NCBI GenBank assembly: GCA_013397845.1
Contig: VZTG01006287.1
Coordinates: forward strand, 1-64,000
Direction: 5' to 3'
DNA from: Melanocharis versteri
Taxonomy: Eukaryota > Chordata > Aves > Passeriformes > Melanocharitidae
DNA length: 64,000 nucleotides
Shown here: positions 1 through 11,583 of the stretch, in pieces
How positions within the stretch are numbered: position 1 is the first letter of the stretch
How the letters are laid out: every line of letters begins with the position of its first letter
The notes under the pieces: model-generated
What the model saw: only the letters and a program-made list of their open reading frames with translations
What the model was told of the DNA's origin: nothing
Database searches by the model: none
Position numbers and translations under genes: made by a program

Positions 1-1026
1 AGGTGCACAGAGGAAGGAATCAAGTCAGAGGCAATCTCAGCCTGAAAAGGATCACAGTTTTGTTATCAGTTTCAAGCTAATCATAGTGACGCTTCTGGCA
101 TCAGAATTTCCTTGACTCTTGTAGGAGTAAGCACTGCACAGAGATGAGGCCTAGGAGGAAGCTCATCCTTTGGAGCAGGCACGCAGTGCTGAAGTTCCAC
201 CTGTGGCACGCTGACCCTGCCAGGGTAACTGACCTGCAGCAGGCTCAGGGCAGCACCAGCTCTCCTGCAGCCACTGGCAGCTCACAGGAGATACGGCCCT
301 TCCTTTCCTGCAGGGATTTCCAAGGTCACTCGAAAACATCCAGAGAAAGAACCTGGCGCTCCTGCCTGCTGGGATAACACCTATTCTGACTTCTCAGCCT
401 TCACAGGAAGAGAAGTTGCCCACAGTAACATTCAGCATGCCAGTCCTTTTAATAGAAATAAGGAGTCATTGCTCGCCACTGCATGGGTTCCTCCAGACCT
501 TCATATTTACGTTATTTGTTCAAAATGGAATCTTATGCTTTAGGTAAAACAAGTCTTAAACTTAAATGAAATAAGAGTTAATCACAAAGCAAGTGAGTCT
601 AATGATCAGTAGGGTTTTTCTGAAAGGATCACAGACAGATAAAAATCTAGAATCCAAAGTTTCAAAATTTTGGAGGAAAGCAGGGCTGGCTACTTCAAAT
701 GATGATGCTTGGAACAAACCATTCCTTCTGCTTAGTGTTTAAAGGCAGCTGACATCTGAGCTACACAATACTTGAAAGAAATATTATCAGAATTCATACA
801 AATACAATCAGAAGATTTCTTTTGATGGAAGCCATTATATTTTTTACTCATTTCATGGAATCATAGAAGTATTTTGTTTGCAATAATATTTCAGAAAGTA
901 AAAAGCCAGTGCTAGGTTGTTTGCAGGGTTTGGGTATCTAAATACTCCTAACAATGCTGAAAAGGCACTGCCCTTCAGATAGGAGGGAGCAACAATGTCA
1001 TGTGACTTGCCTGGCCATAGTTAATA

Positions 1027-1072
1027 GTGGAGCTAAGTACAATCAAGGCTAAGTGGAGCGAAGTATAATCAT
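1027..1072. repeat. Imperfect 26-bp tandem duplication (2 copies)
   Basis: Two adjacent copies begin with GTGGAGC, at 1027 and 1053. They differ at a few positions, and the second copy fades after about 20 bases. It looks like a simple local duplication with no coding meaning. Confidence 0.6.
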
Positions 1073-4000
1073 TCAGCAAGAGCCTGGGGCTGAGAGGTTT
1101 CTAATTCCAGACAAAAAGTCCTTGCAAACTACTTGTGTTTCCAAGTAAAAAATGAACAAACTATGAAATGGGCTCCCATACTGCAAAAATGTCTATTTTT
1201 TTTTTGCTGCTGTAATTAAAGATAGGAAATGGGAATAAGGTTTTAGACTCTAAATTATTCACTTTGAATAATTCTTTCAAGTCTAAACAATTATGCTAGA
1301 TGCTAATTTTAATCAAATTACATGTAATATGTTAATATGAGCATAAATCCCACATTCCATGAAAAACACCAACATTATATTAATGTTATATAATTATATT
1401 AATGGGGAATATGAGCAATACAAGCTACTCACATTTATAACATAAATGTGGTAAATATAAAGTGAAATTTAACTTGGCAAACTAAAATTTAATTTCAGAA
1501 AAATAACTCCTGTCTTCTTTAAAGCAGGCAAAATTTCCAGATTTTTAATTACATGAGTTGCATGATTCTCAAAAGAATTCATGCAACATGTTTTAGTGTT
1601 GGGTGCTACAGTTCTTGCTTTTATTTTAGTAAAATATATGATTTTAAAACGAATATGATGATTTAAAAACCTGTGTGGCACTGAACCCATGGCATGGGAA
1701 GGCTGAATCCCTGCTGGTTGTCTGCAATCTGGCACTCAGCTGCAAAAGACAAGGACAGGAAAGTGTAACTTGGCACAGAACCCTGTTTCTCCCTGTCAGA
1801 GAAACAACTGCTGACAGTTACCACAGCCAATACAGCTGGCATTTATGTTGGGTAAGACAGTACAGCTGATAGAGGGTCAGTAATTTCCATTTAGAAAGGG
1901 GCTATTCCCCACCAGCACGAATGTTCTGGGACACTTCAGAAAGGCTTAGTAGATGGAAGTATTTATGTAACTAAGTGCAGGGCTTATGGATCATTTACAT
2001 TTAAGTCATCAAGAGATCACTTGCACCTATGGTAGGGTCTAGACCGCATGGCAATTACTTTTCTCCTTTATTAATAAATTGAAATAAACACCACTTACCC
2101 AGCACAGGATGTCACTGATAAAGTCTGAGTTTTCCTTCTCTTTTTTGGAAGTTCAGGACACTGTGGGACTCTTGACTACAGCTGTCCCTTGTATATAGCT
2201 GTGCAAGTTCAGCTGCTGTTTCCACTGGATATGCAAAAAGTGATGTCAGTGTTTAGTGGAAGACAATCCATATAAATGTATGTGTCCCTATTAAGAGGAA
2301 ATGCTATATGTTCAAACAGTGGAAAATGCTGCAGGTAGAGCTCAGATCTGGTGACATATCAACTGCAAACTCATTCTTCAGGAATTCTTCAGGAAGGTGC
2401 TTTGCCCAGTGCCCCTTGCCTATTTGTTTCAGTGGGCTCAGAGCTACACAGTCAAATCTCCCTTGCAGCACTGAAAATACCTCTAAGTCCTTGGATCTAC
2501 GTATTTTGATCACATACATCTGGTGGTGGAGTATCTGAATGTGTGACTTATCAAATTTTAAGTGGACTGAAAATCTTTCCAGAAATGTAGTAAAAAACAC
2601 TCAGAAAGAAAGTAAAAGCATGCAGCTCCTCAGTTTCCACAGCTCAACTACCAGTGCTGCTATAGCATGAGGTGTCCGAGAGCTGACTGTGAACTAGGAT
2701 GAGAATTACAGCCTTCACATGAGGGAAGCCAAAGATATGTGGGCTGTTTCACACTGTGCTGCAGTACTCTCTACTGATGCCATAAACTGGTGTTGAATAA
2801 ATGCCCCTACATTAAATCAGTGTTCACACAAATGAAATATTTTGTTATAAACTTTTTGTGTTTAAGGCATTGGCGTTTGTGCCTGAGGTTCTTCAGTTAT
2901 CTGTGGCACCACTAAAGCATAACATCCCACGCTATCTTGCTAGCAGTACAGAAGCTTCTCAAAGCTGGAGTTCTCCAGCACTGGCTGCCTATGTGCATGT
3001 TCCTGCTAGGAGTACACATACACCTGTGTGCACTCATCCTGTCTTCATTTTGTTCACAGGAAGGAAAAAGAATGCACCATGTGCATTAGACCCTTTGTCC
3101 CACTTGCTGAGTCCCTTAATGTCAAAGGGCTTTACACAAGAAGAAAAAGAGGACATGATATGAAAGTACACATAAACAATCATACCTTGAAGAATCTCTT
3201 TTCCTGGTAAGCAAAGTCCTTATCTCCAACTGCCAAACCACATTTCCAATAGGACTGTAGGTGACTTAAAAGCAAAGCCTGTACTCCCTGGAGGAGAGCC
3301 TCATAAACCTGCACAAATGATTGTGACTTTTACCATATTCCTTATGCACTTTCTACAGTTCTGTACACCCTTGGTGAAGTCCTCTTTCGAATGTATATGC
3401 TCAGCAAATACTGAATCTGCTGTGAAACAATCTTCAGGGACAGCAGTGCTTTGATAGAGTAAGGCTCACTCTCTGCCAAGTGGCTGCAAGTGGTTGGATG
3501 CCAGTGCACATGCAGCACTGGGAGTCTGTGAGAGCAGGTTCAATGTTTTGAAGTCTTTTGTGCTGTCACCAACTTTTCCTTTGCATGTTACTGTCTTTTG
3601 CCCCATATTTTTGCAGACAGGTTGTTCCACTGCAAGTCAGTGACATCAACTTTGTTGTAATATTGCTGAGCCTGTATTCTCTTCTTGGGCAGGATTCCTG
3701 ATAACTTCAATTAGCGTCTTAATTGTGGGAGAACTTCTGATCAAATAAATCATGCCTGATGCATGAACCCTCCCCCCCCATGATGGCTAAACAACTCAGA
3801 ACGAGGAGAGTCCTCTGTACAGAGATTTGCCAGGTTGAATTTTACAGCCATTGAGGTGCACAAACATGACTGCAAAGGACACGTAGTGATGGAGAGAGCT
3901 TCTCCTATCAGAGGGAAATCTGATCTAGTTACTGCCGAGAGGAGAGAAAACCAGACATTGTTGTTCCTAGAACATGCTACAAAGTGGTTTTTTTCTACAA

Positions 4001-4198
4001 ATTTGTCTGCAGTGTTTATATTCAATACAAACCCAGACTTGTGTCTTGTAAGTTCATGATGACAGAGATATTCAGACGCCTGCAAGTGTAAGTGTAATTG
4101 CTTTGTTCTCCTGGGAGCCTGCATTATGTTTGAAGGTTGGCAGAGCCAAAGCTGAAAGCTGTGCCCCACTGTTTCTCTGGAAATTACTTCTGTTTCAG

Positions 4199-4275
4199 GA
4201 GGCAAGAGAACTAGAAACAGTTTACTCACCAAATGCAGAGCATCGATGTTCTGGAGGGAAGACGGCCCTGCTGAG
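4199..4275 (+). other. Candidate exon, unknown transcript
   Basis: A 77-base segment is preceded by a pyrimidine-rich acceptor ending TTCTGTTTCAG and followed by a textbook donor, GAG|GTAAGT. Two of its three forward frames are open. The frame that ends on a complete codon would join without a stop to the candidate exon at 8372-8482. I do not recognise the encoded peptide. It could be an exon of a long non-coding RNA or a far-upstream leader exon of CEBPG, or a chance pairing of splice-like motifs. Confidence 0.2.
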
Positions 4276-7200
4276 GTAAGTACTTACCTTCTTTTCTGTT
4301 GGGGACAAAGATAGAGTCTACTTGCCTGACCAAAGTATCAGTCACTGACTATCCTGTCCAAAATTCTCCTCGATGTTAGCAGGAGGAGGTCAATGACGGA
4401 CATGTTGCAATTGCCAATACATTTTCTCAAACTGTCCTCCCACATATTTTGTACAATGATAAATGATTCATTTTCTATTGATGTTCATGAACAGAATTGA
4501 GGTGGACTAAGCAATCAGGTGGACTGTCCTCTGCCAGGTGCCAGACTCTCAGTTTTGTGTTTCAAATGGCCGTTCCTTGAGCTTTTCGTGGTATTTCAGA
4601 TGTCATATTGGTTGCAGGGAATAATAAAGCCATTGATAAGAATGCAGTTTGTGTCCTTATCTTTCCAACACCATGAGACCATAAACAAAGCTATGCCTCT
4701 CCAATTTCATTGCTTTTCTGGAAGGGTATTTATTTTAGGCTTCTGTTGTGAACCATTTTGAAGTCTGGATAAAATTAATGACTAAAACTATTCACTCCTC
4801 TTGATACCGTAGGAATAAGGCAAAGTTCTTCACTAGAGTATGCCCTGTGATAAATAATGCCCTAGTAATTATGGGTGGGGATTTTTATGCGGTGACTGAC
4901 GATGCCTTGGAAAAGAGCCATGGCACTGTGCATTCAGAAGCTAAGCTATCTAAATCCTTGCAGGCCTCATTTATGCTTTTGGGAATGTAGGACAGGTGTG
5001 GCAGTTACTAAACCTGGATACTTGAGAATTCACCTCTTATTCCCAGGTGTGGGCCATTAATTCTCGCTCAGACTTGTTCAGTTCTAACAAGTCTCTTTTG
5101 AACCAGATTTAATACGTGCACATATACTCACACAATAAATAGCATTTTCCTTTCAATCCATTTATCTACTTTGTTTTTACTCATCTTTAGCTATGCAGCC
5201 CTCATCTTACATAACATTTTATATACACATGGCAGCAAAAAAAATGATCAGTGGCAGTCTACAGATTCCTGACATGTTCTGTAGACACCAGAAGACTTGC
5301 AGTTTGCATTGTACAATCACTAAAGAAGCCCTGGTAAAACTCAAGCCGAGCCCCAGTGAAATTCACAACAAAAGCTATACTAATTTTCATTGGATCACTA
5401 GACATCAGCAAAGCCAGAGAACACTCAAACACAAACACATGTTTGTAATGTCCTGTAAAAGAACTGTAAAGGAATATAGTGTTCATTCTTTTTGTTAGGT
5501 TATCTTCCAGAAATCTGAACACTTTGGGTTGACATACCTTGAAGCCTCCTCACAGGCCAGGCATTCTTCAGGGACACATTTGATATTTTTAAACTCAAAT
5601 ACCTACAAGAAAGCTTCTAATTCCATATTCTGATATTTCCATAGAAGGTCACAGATAGTAATCTCAGCTGCTTCACTCACTTCAAAGGGACTTGTGGCTC
5701 CTGAACACTAATGTTTATCTGGTCATCCTTAAATACCTAAAAAATGTTGGTCATCTAAGCAGTCCTCTGGAATACAGTGAAGAGATGGGATGATATATGC
5801 TAAATTTTGAAATAGCACACATTTTTGTGACAGTATTTTTACATGCAAAGAATTGTCACAAAGGTAACGAGATATCCCTCTACCTTCAAATCCCTCAAGA
5901 AGCCATGGCTGTAATGGCACACTTCTCAGGTCAAAGTATCCTCTGGTGAAATGGAACATTGGTACTGGAGAACCTGAGCTGGCTTGGCTTGAGGAACAAA
6001 TTCCTGACAGCATAACAGCACAGACTGAGTAAGGGTTCCATTAAAATACAAGTTTACCATTAACAGGTATTTTGTAGCTAATAGCTACAAATAAAGAGAA
6101 GACTCTTGATATGTGACTGCTGAAGAACCCAACCTACTAACCAGAATACCACACAAAAAAGTGAAACTTGCAAAAATGGGCATACCTTTATCTGTGCAGT
6201 TGGCTGATTTTGAAAGTGCTTGCTAACAGTTTCAGATTAAAAAAAAATACCTTCCTGATAACAGCATGAAACAAAAATATGGCAATTAGGGAATCAAATC
6301 TCAGGGCACCACTATTGCAGACTCTACCTAGATTAAACCAGTTCATCAAGACTGAAGTACCAAACCTCTCATCCCTCTCAAAACTGTAAAGGAAATGTGA
6401 ACAGCTATAGCTGGAGAAGCATGGCATATAACGCCTATAGAAGTGACAGCTTGGGTTTGTTGTGAAAGCATACAAATTATCAATGCATTAGTTTTCTACC
6501 AAATGATGTATATATCTCATTGATCTATTAATTTTTTCAGATGCCGTAAGACTTCTGTGTCAGCCTGATTCCTTTTGCTATCACCCAATAGTCTGCTGAA
6601 GTTGTGGGGAACAGCTGTCTATCATGGGTTTTTTTGTTCTCCTCCATTTGAGAACCACTGCATTTATTTTGCCTATGTTATTGAGTTAATCCATTTTCAG
6701 AAACCAATATGAGTAACTCTGGATAGCTAGATAACCTGGATATTTTGATAACTGCAAATAAAGGGGAGTAGTTCTGGAAGATGCAGAACTAGAAACTGGA
6801 AATACTTATTAGCTGCATAGAGAGAAATACCAAAGGCACTCGATTTTCCCTGCAAATGAGCTCCAGGCTACATGACAATAACATGGATGTTTGCTATTAG
6901 AACAGATTGGTTTCTTTCTTTAGTATTTGCTAGAACAAAAGCACTGTAACTTTCCAAGACTGTAGTGAGTCAGTGCTAGAATTAGCAGTATGATACTGAA
7001 ATAGCGATCACCACTAAGCAATCTTTCTTCTCCTTTCTCCTCACCTAGTCAGAAAGGCTACCTCTGACAAACCAGCTATTAACAGACAAGTTTCTGTCAT
7101 TTGAATTACTAAATCATACTGAAAAACTGAACTCTGTGCTTAGGAAGGATAAGCTTTTTCAAACAAATAGGCAGAGCTATTCATATTGCTTTTTCTCTCT

Positions 7201-8371
7201 GTGCTTAGGTTTTTTTTAATATAGCCGAACTCCTGAGAAAAGAAACTCAGCGATCCTTCTGCTTTTTTGAAGCTTTAATAGCCTCAGCTCTGCAAAATTC
7301 AGATTTCTAACAATAGGATTTTGGTCTTGGTGCAGGTCAGTCCTGAACACGAAAAGTAATTATTTTAATACCAAAATGCAGGGCTGTTAAGAGAAGGGAG
7401 ATTTGCAATAATAAGATTATGGAAAACCTCTATTACAGACTTTGTATTTCTGGGATATTCCTGAATGAATGCCATCTGCTTGGTGATCATAAGGAATGTA
7501 ATCATATTCAGAGAATCTTTCCAGTTTTGAATAAATCTAGGTTGATATTACCAAGAAAAGGGGTAGCAGTTACCAAGAAAAGGTTATATTTTTCCATGAT
7601 TCAGTACATTTGCCCTTAAATACATCTGAGTGTTCATCACAGCCTGGAACTATGTGTTTTTACCTAAGGGGCCTATTTATTTCCACATCTAAAGTACATA
7701 TACAAATATATTTATTCTTCTCCTTTCTAAATCACTGGAGAGAAATTAGTGATTTCTTCTCTAGAATTCAAAGGCATGGCTGTTAGACCAGAGTGAAAAA
7801 GTACACAGCAGCATCACATGTGAAAAGTAAACTTTTAACTGAAATGTGCAAGTCTTAAGTAAAAGAAATGCCATGAAGGAAACAGAGGCAAATGTTTATG
7901 GAAAGAAATATTTTTTTAATGTGTAGGTTGTAGCCCAGGAGTTTGTAGAGTATTTATTTTAAGACAAAGAAATAATTGCCCAGGAAGACAGAGGAAACAG
8001 GCGTGAACAATGGAATCGGACACCACAGAAACTATTCCAAGGGCAGCAAAATAGTTTTCGCTTTAAGTGAAAGGCTCCAGGGAACTTCTTAATGTTTTTG
8101 TGTTAAGGGAACATACTGCATGGGCAGTAAATGGGGACATTTGTCCCTACAGGCTCCTCTCCCCTTTATACCTTCTGACTCCAGTTCCCACTTTTCCTAT
8201 TTCCTCAATGGCCTTTCTGCCTCTAAATGTGAATTGCTGTAGATTACTTGAAGACACTGATTTTTTCCCAGGACTAAAGTCTTTAAACAATTGTGAGACT
8301 GGATAATGCATGTGAAAATAAGATACTATTACAGTATTTTCTATGGCCATATGGGTAACCTGTTGCTATAG

Positions 8372-8482
8372 GAACGCATCCAGAATCAGAGTGAGAAGCG
8401 CTCCATCTCAGCAGGGACCAGGCTGCCTGTGACACCCGACTCCAGAGCTACTGCTCATCGGGCACAACTTGTACACAAGCAG
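8372..8482 (+). other. Candidate exon, 37 open codons, unknown transcript
   Basis: This 111-base segment is bounded by a CTATAG acceptor with a weak pyrimidine tract and a CAG|GTAAAG donor. Its first frame is open for all 37 codons and is richer in C and G than its surroundings; the other two forward frames contain stops. The peptide, containing RIQNQSEKRS and PDSRATAHRAQLVHK, is not one I can assign to a family. It may be an exon of an unannotated upstream transcript or a chance open segment. Confidence 0.25.
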
Positions 8483-8579
8483 GTAAAGTGTGTATTTCAA
8501 TGCCACATTCCAGTTGTCCATACAGTTCTGTGCTTACTTTTTAGATTGCTTCAATGATATTCTATTTTTCCAGTAACAC

Positions 8580-8580
8580 N
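8580..8580. other. Single ambiguous base (N)
   Basis: One N lies in otherwise called sequence about 100 bases downstream of the candidate exon at 8372-8482. It is an assembly or consensus ambiguity, not biology. Confidence 0.95.
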
Positions 8581-9051
8581 ACTGTGTGATGGTTTCCTTT
8601 AACAGGATACAATGCCAACCAAGCACTGGAGTGTCTTACATGCAGGGAATTATGTGTGAGCTTTAACGTTTAAAATAGTCAGACTCTGTGAGAATAAGTT
8701 CATCTACATCTTATTTTTTTCAGTATCTTTGATGAGGATTAATGAATGAATGGTCATAAAGTGCTCTAAAATCCTATGAAAGCATACTAAGAGCACACAT
8801 TTACTTAACTATTGTGAGCGAAGGATAATGTTTAATGCTTACCTGGAATTTTGCTCTAGCTATAGATGGGTGAGTCATTGTCACAGAAAATGTAACAGTT
8901 TCAATTAAGAAACAGAAAAACATTAGAGAAATTAAAACAAATACTTGATGACTGACAAGGAAAAGTATCTTTGTGGTAAATGAGCTGAGTAAAACTGTTT
9001 GCCCAGACTAACCCTCAGAATTTTTCTGCAAATATGGTTTATTTTCCACAG

Positions 9052-9101
9052 GGCTTTACAAAAACAAAACCACTCCACAACATCAGACAGCCATAAAAAT
9101 G
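9052..9101 (+). other. Weak candidate exon ending an upstream open frame
   Basis: A TTTTCCACAG acceptor precedes this 50-base segment and a GTAAAT donor-like site follows. If joined to the segment ending at 8482, the frame stops at the TAA at 9094-9096. Support is splice motifs only, and the segment itself is AT-rich. Confidence 0.12.
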
Positions 9102-9958
9102 GTAAATATAAATAACTGTATCTATATTACTGAGCTCTGCAACAGAATTTACAAATCTAATTCTTCTCAGGTCTTTTGCAGACATAAAACATTTTCAAGC
9201 AGGTCTATGTACTAAACCAGAGTAGCATAGATCATTAACTTTTTTTCTCTGCATGAAAAAATCCCACTTTTCCAACAGTATTGTTTTCACTGTCTGCACA
9301 CTTGAACTTGTTCCAAACTTGCCTACCTTATAAACAGATGATTTTCAGACCTGCCCACTGCAAACACACACACCTGTGTATTGAAGTGTATATTTCCCAT
9401 TCAGGGAGCTGCAAACACACCCTGCTTGCACACAGCTTGAGCTGTGAGCATATATATATACAGTAAGTATATGCTTGTTTGGGCAGAACTAAAGTGATGT
9501 AAACCAAAGTGTCTGGAAAATATTAAGGGCAAAAAGAACTTTTCTCCACAAAAAGTGGTGTATTTTATAACAACAAACATATCAGTGAAATGGCGCATAA
9601 TCTTCCCATGACATTTAACTCTATGATCCAGGTGCCTCCTTGTCTGCCAGCATTTAGGGTTTCTTTTCTAATAGTAAGCTAGAAAAGAAAACTTAGCCAA
9701 GAATCTATGAAATTTAGACATTTGCCATAATTTCTGTTGTCAAGAGAACCGTCGATACTTTTATTTGATGTCTTTGGTATTCCTTCCCCTTGATCTCAAA
9801 ACATTCTACGGAGGCAAACCACACGGCAGCTAGGATCGAGATAGGAATACACTGCCAGGTGTTAATTAACAGCTTGGGAACAATTAGGAGATGCCGATCA
9901 GTACAGAAACACACCACCATCAACTTCGATGTCCCTGGGGCACTGGCCAACTTCACCA

Positions 9959-10060
9959 GATTCACAGAACATTCTGAGCTGGAAGAGACCCACAGGGCTC
10001 ATGGAGTCCAGCCCGTAAGCGAGTGGCCAATACGAGGATCGAACCTGCAACCTGTGCCAG
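9959..10060 (-). mobile_element. Truncated TguSINE1-like SINE (tRNA-Ile head, CR1 tail)
   Basis: Read on the minus strand, this starts with the 3' half of a tRNA-Ile-like sequence: a clear B box (GGTTCGATCC) and an acceptor-arm end at about 10027 (TTGGCCA). It then runs into a tail typical of CR1 LINEs, with GGACTCCATGA, TGGGTCTCTTCCA and TCAGAATGTTCTGTGAAT. A tRNA-Ile-derived SINE with a CR1 3' end is the known design of the songbird element TguSINE1. The A box and anticodon half are missing, so this copy is 5'-truncated and is not a functional tRNA gene. It sits exactly at the left edge of the CpG island. Confidence 0.8.
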
Positions 10061-10061
10061 G

Positions 10062-10800
10062 TACAGAGGAAACAGCCTGGCCCAGCCCGGGCACAGCGAA
10101 GCTGCGCTGTCCCTCCCGCGGGGCCCGGGACGAGCTCCCCGCTCTGCCCGTGCGGGGACTCAGCCGGGAAACGCGGATTCGGCTTCTCGCCCTCGGGCTG
10201 TGGGAGGTGCCGGACGCTCCTGGAAGTGCGGGCGGGCCGCCGGTTCCCACTGGCGCGGGGACGCGGCCGCCTGGCTCCCCGCCACCCCCGGGCCGGGCGC
10301 GGCGGCCTCTCGACCCGGACCCCGCCGAGACAGGGGGCTCACGGGGGCCCGGGCGCGNNNNNNNNNNNNNNNNNNNNNNNNNNNNNNNNNNNNNNNNNNN
10401 NNNNNNNNNNNNNNNNNNNNNNNNNNNNNNNNNNNNNNNNNNNNNNNNNNNNNNNNNNNNNNNNNNNNNNNNNNNNNNNNNNNNNNNNNNNNNNNNNNNN
10501 NNNNNNNNNNNNNNNNNNNNNNNNNNNNNNNNNNNNNNNNNNNNNNNNNNNNNNNNNNNNNNNNNNNGGGCGGGAGCGCGCCCGGCCGAGGGGCAGCCCG
10601 GGAGCGCCCGCGGTACCGCCCGGTGCGCGGCGCCCTGGAGAGCGTCTCGACAGATGTTCCAGGCTCCCCGCGGGTTTCCATAGTTCCAGTCGCAAGTTTC
10701 AAACCAGAGCTTTGGCAGGCAGGGAGCTTGGCGTTGGCCTTAGCGCTGACATCCGGCAGGAAGAGCGGCCGCAGCTCCGTAACAGTGCCGTGCAGAGCCT
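10062..10800. promoter_or_regulatory. CpG island, presumed CEBPG promoter and exon 1
   Basis: The sequence changes abruptly from AT-rich to strongly G+C- and CpG-rich, with Sp1-type GC boxes at 10230-10236 and 10568-10574 (GGGCGGG). A 210-base gap interrupts the island. Vertebrate CEBPG has a CpG-island promoter and a non-coding first exon, and this is the only large island upstream of the coding exon on the same strand, so it is the likely promoter. I cannot place the start site or the exon 1 donor; either may lie in the gap. Long frames crossing the N run are artefacts. Confidence 0.75.
10358..10567. other. Assembly gap (210 Ns) inside the CpG island
   Basis: An uninterrupted run of N is flanked on both sides by extremely GC-rich sequence, a context in which short-read assemblies of bird genomes commonly fail. 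Part of CEBPG exon 1 or its core promoter may be missing here. Confidence 0.98.
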
Positions 10801-10802
10801 CT

Positions 10803-10810
10803 TATATAAG
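10803..10810 (+). promoter_or_regulatory. TATA-like motif at the right edge of the CpG island
   Basis: TATATAAG lies at the transition from the CpG island to AT-rich DNA, pointing in the CEBPG direction. A start about 30 bases downstream would fall near 10833. CpG-island promoters often lack a TATA box and the flanking DNA is AT-rich, so chance occurrence is quite possible. Confidence 0.25.
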
Positions 10811-11500
10811 CATTTGTAATTTGCAAAACTTTCGAATTTAAGGAATTGATTCGTGGTTAAAAATCACAGCTGTCGTTTTAATTCGAAAGACGGAGTCTTT
10901 TGATCCTTCCTTGCTTTCTAGTGTTAGGGATTCTCTCATGTTAAAATATATGCTTTAGGTGTTCTGATACAGTCTTTTAAGGATGTCAGAGTGCATTTTT
11001 CCTTGTAAGATGTGTATTAAAAATGGAGATTCTGAAATAAATGTGGAAAAGTGATGTTGTCAGTTATGGTAAGGAATGATGGGATTGAGCTACCCAGTCT
11101 CGAAAGAGTTGTTGCCCAGCCTTCAGTACATGACAGTTAGCATCAGCTCCTGCAAACCTGCGAGTGTGAACCGTGGAGGAGTTGGCCCTCCCATTGTTCA
11201 GCAAATGTGTGCCTGGAGTTCTGTGCCACTGTCCTTAGTACGGGGTCATTGGAATCCAGAATCGGATCATAGTAGGGTATTCCTACTGACGTCTAAGAGA
11301 AGAGAGGCCACCTACTGCTGTTCAGATTGAGACCGATTCTGCATTTGACAAGACAGCTGTGTGACTTTGTGCAATAAAGTCATTCTGACTAATGATCAGA
11401 ATCAGCATAGTCACATCTCAAGAAAGGAGCAGAGAGAAGCACTTTGTATTTTTTGCTACTAAGTTAAAAAGTGATTTAATTGACAAAACACATTTTTATG

Positions 11501-11583
11501 GTTTTTTTGTTTGTTTGTTTGGTGGGGGTTTTTTTTGTCAAAGCAAACGTTTGGAAGTTTAATGTCTTTATTTTTTTTTTTTT
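11501..11583. repeat. T-rich low-complexity tract with (GTTT)n
   Basis: A short run of GTTT units is followed by G-rich and poly-T stretches, including 14 or so T residues ending near 11583. It is simple sequence of a kind common in introns. Confidence 0.7.

Larger units (their letters stand above)
1..8371. other. Intergenic DNA upstream of CEBPG, no recognised gene
   Basis: No reading frame in this AT-rich stretch resembles a known protein, and all are short and interrupted. It holds a short 26-bp tandem duplication near 1.03 kb and one candidate exon near 4.2 kb (listed separately). In other vertebrates CEBPA lies on this side of CEBPG, so regulatory elements for either gene could be here, but none can be identified from sequence alone. 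Confidence 0.6.

Noticed and set aside
3750..4232. 160-codon minus-strand frame
   Set aside because: No domain recognised, and it overlaps open frames on the opposite strand; treated as chance.
10000..10060. tRNA-Ile gene on the minus strand
   Set aside because: Only the B box and 3' half are present and it continues into a CR1 tail, so it is a truncated SINE and not a tRNA gene.
9790..10841. Frames up to 297 codons across the CpG island on both strands
   Set aside because: They run through 210 Ns, and one includes the SINE; GC-rich DNA has few stop codons, so the length is not evidence of coding.
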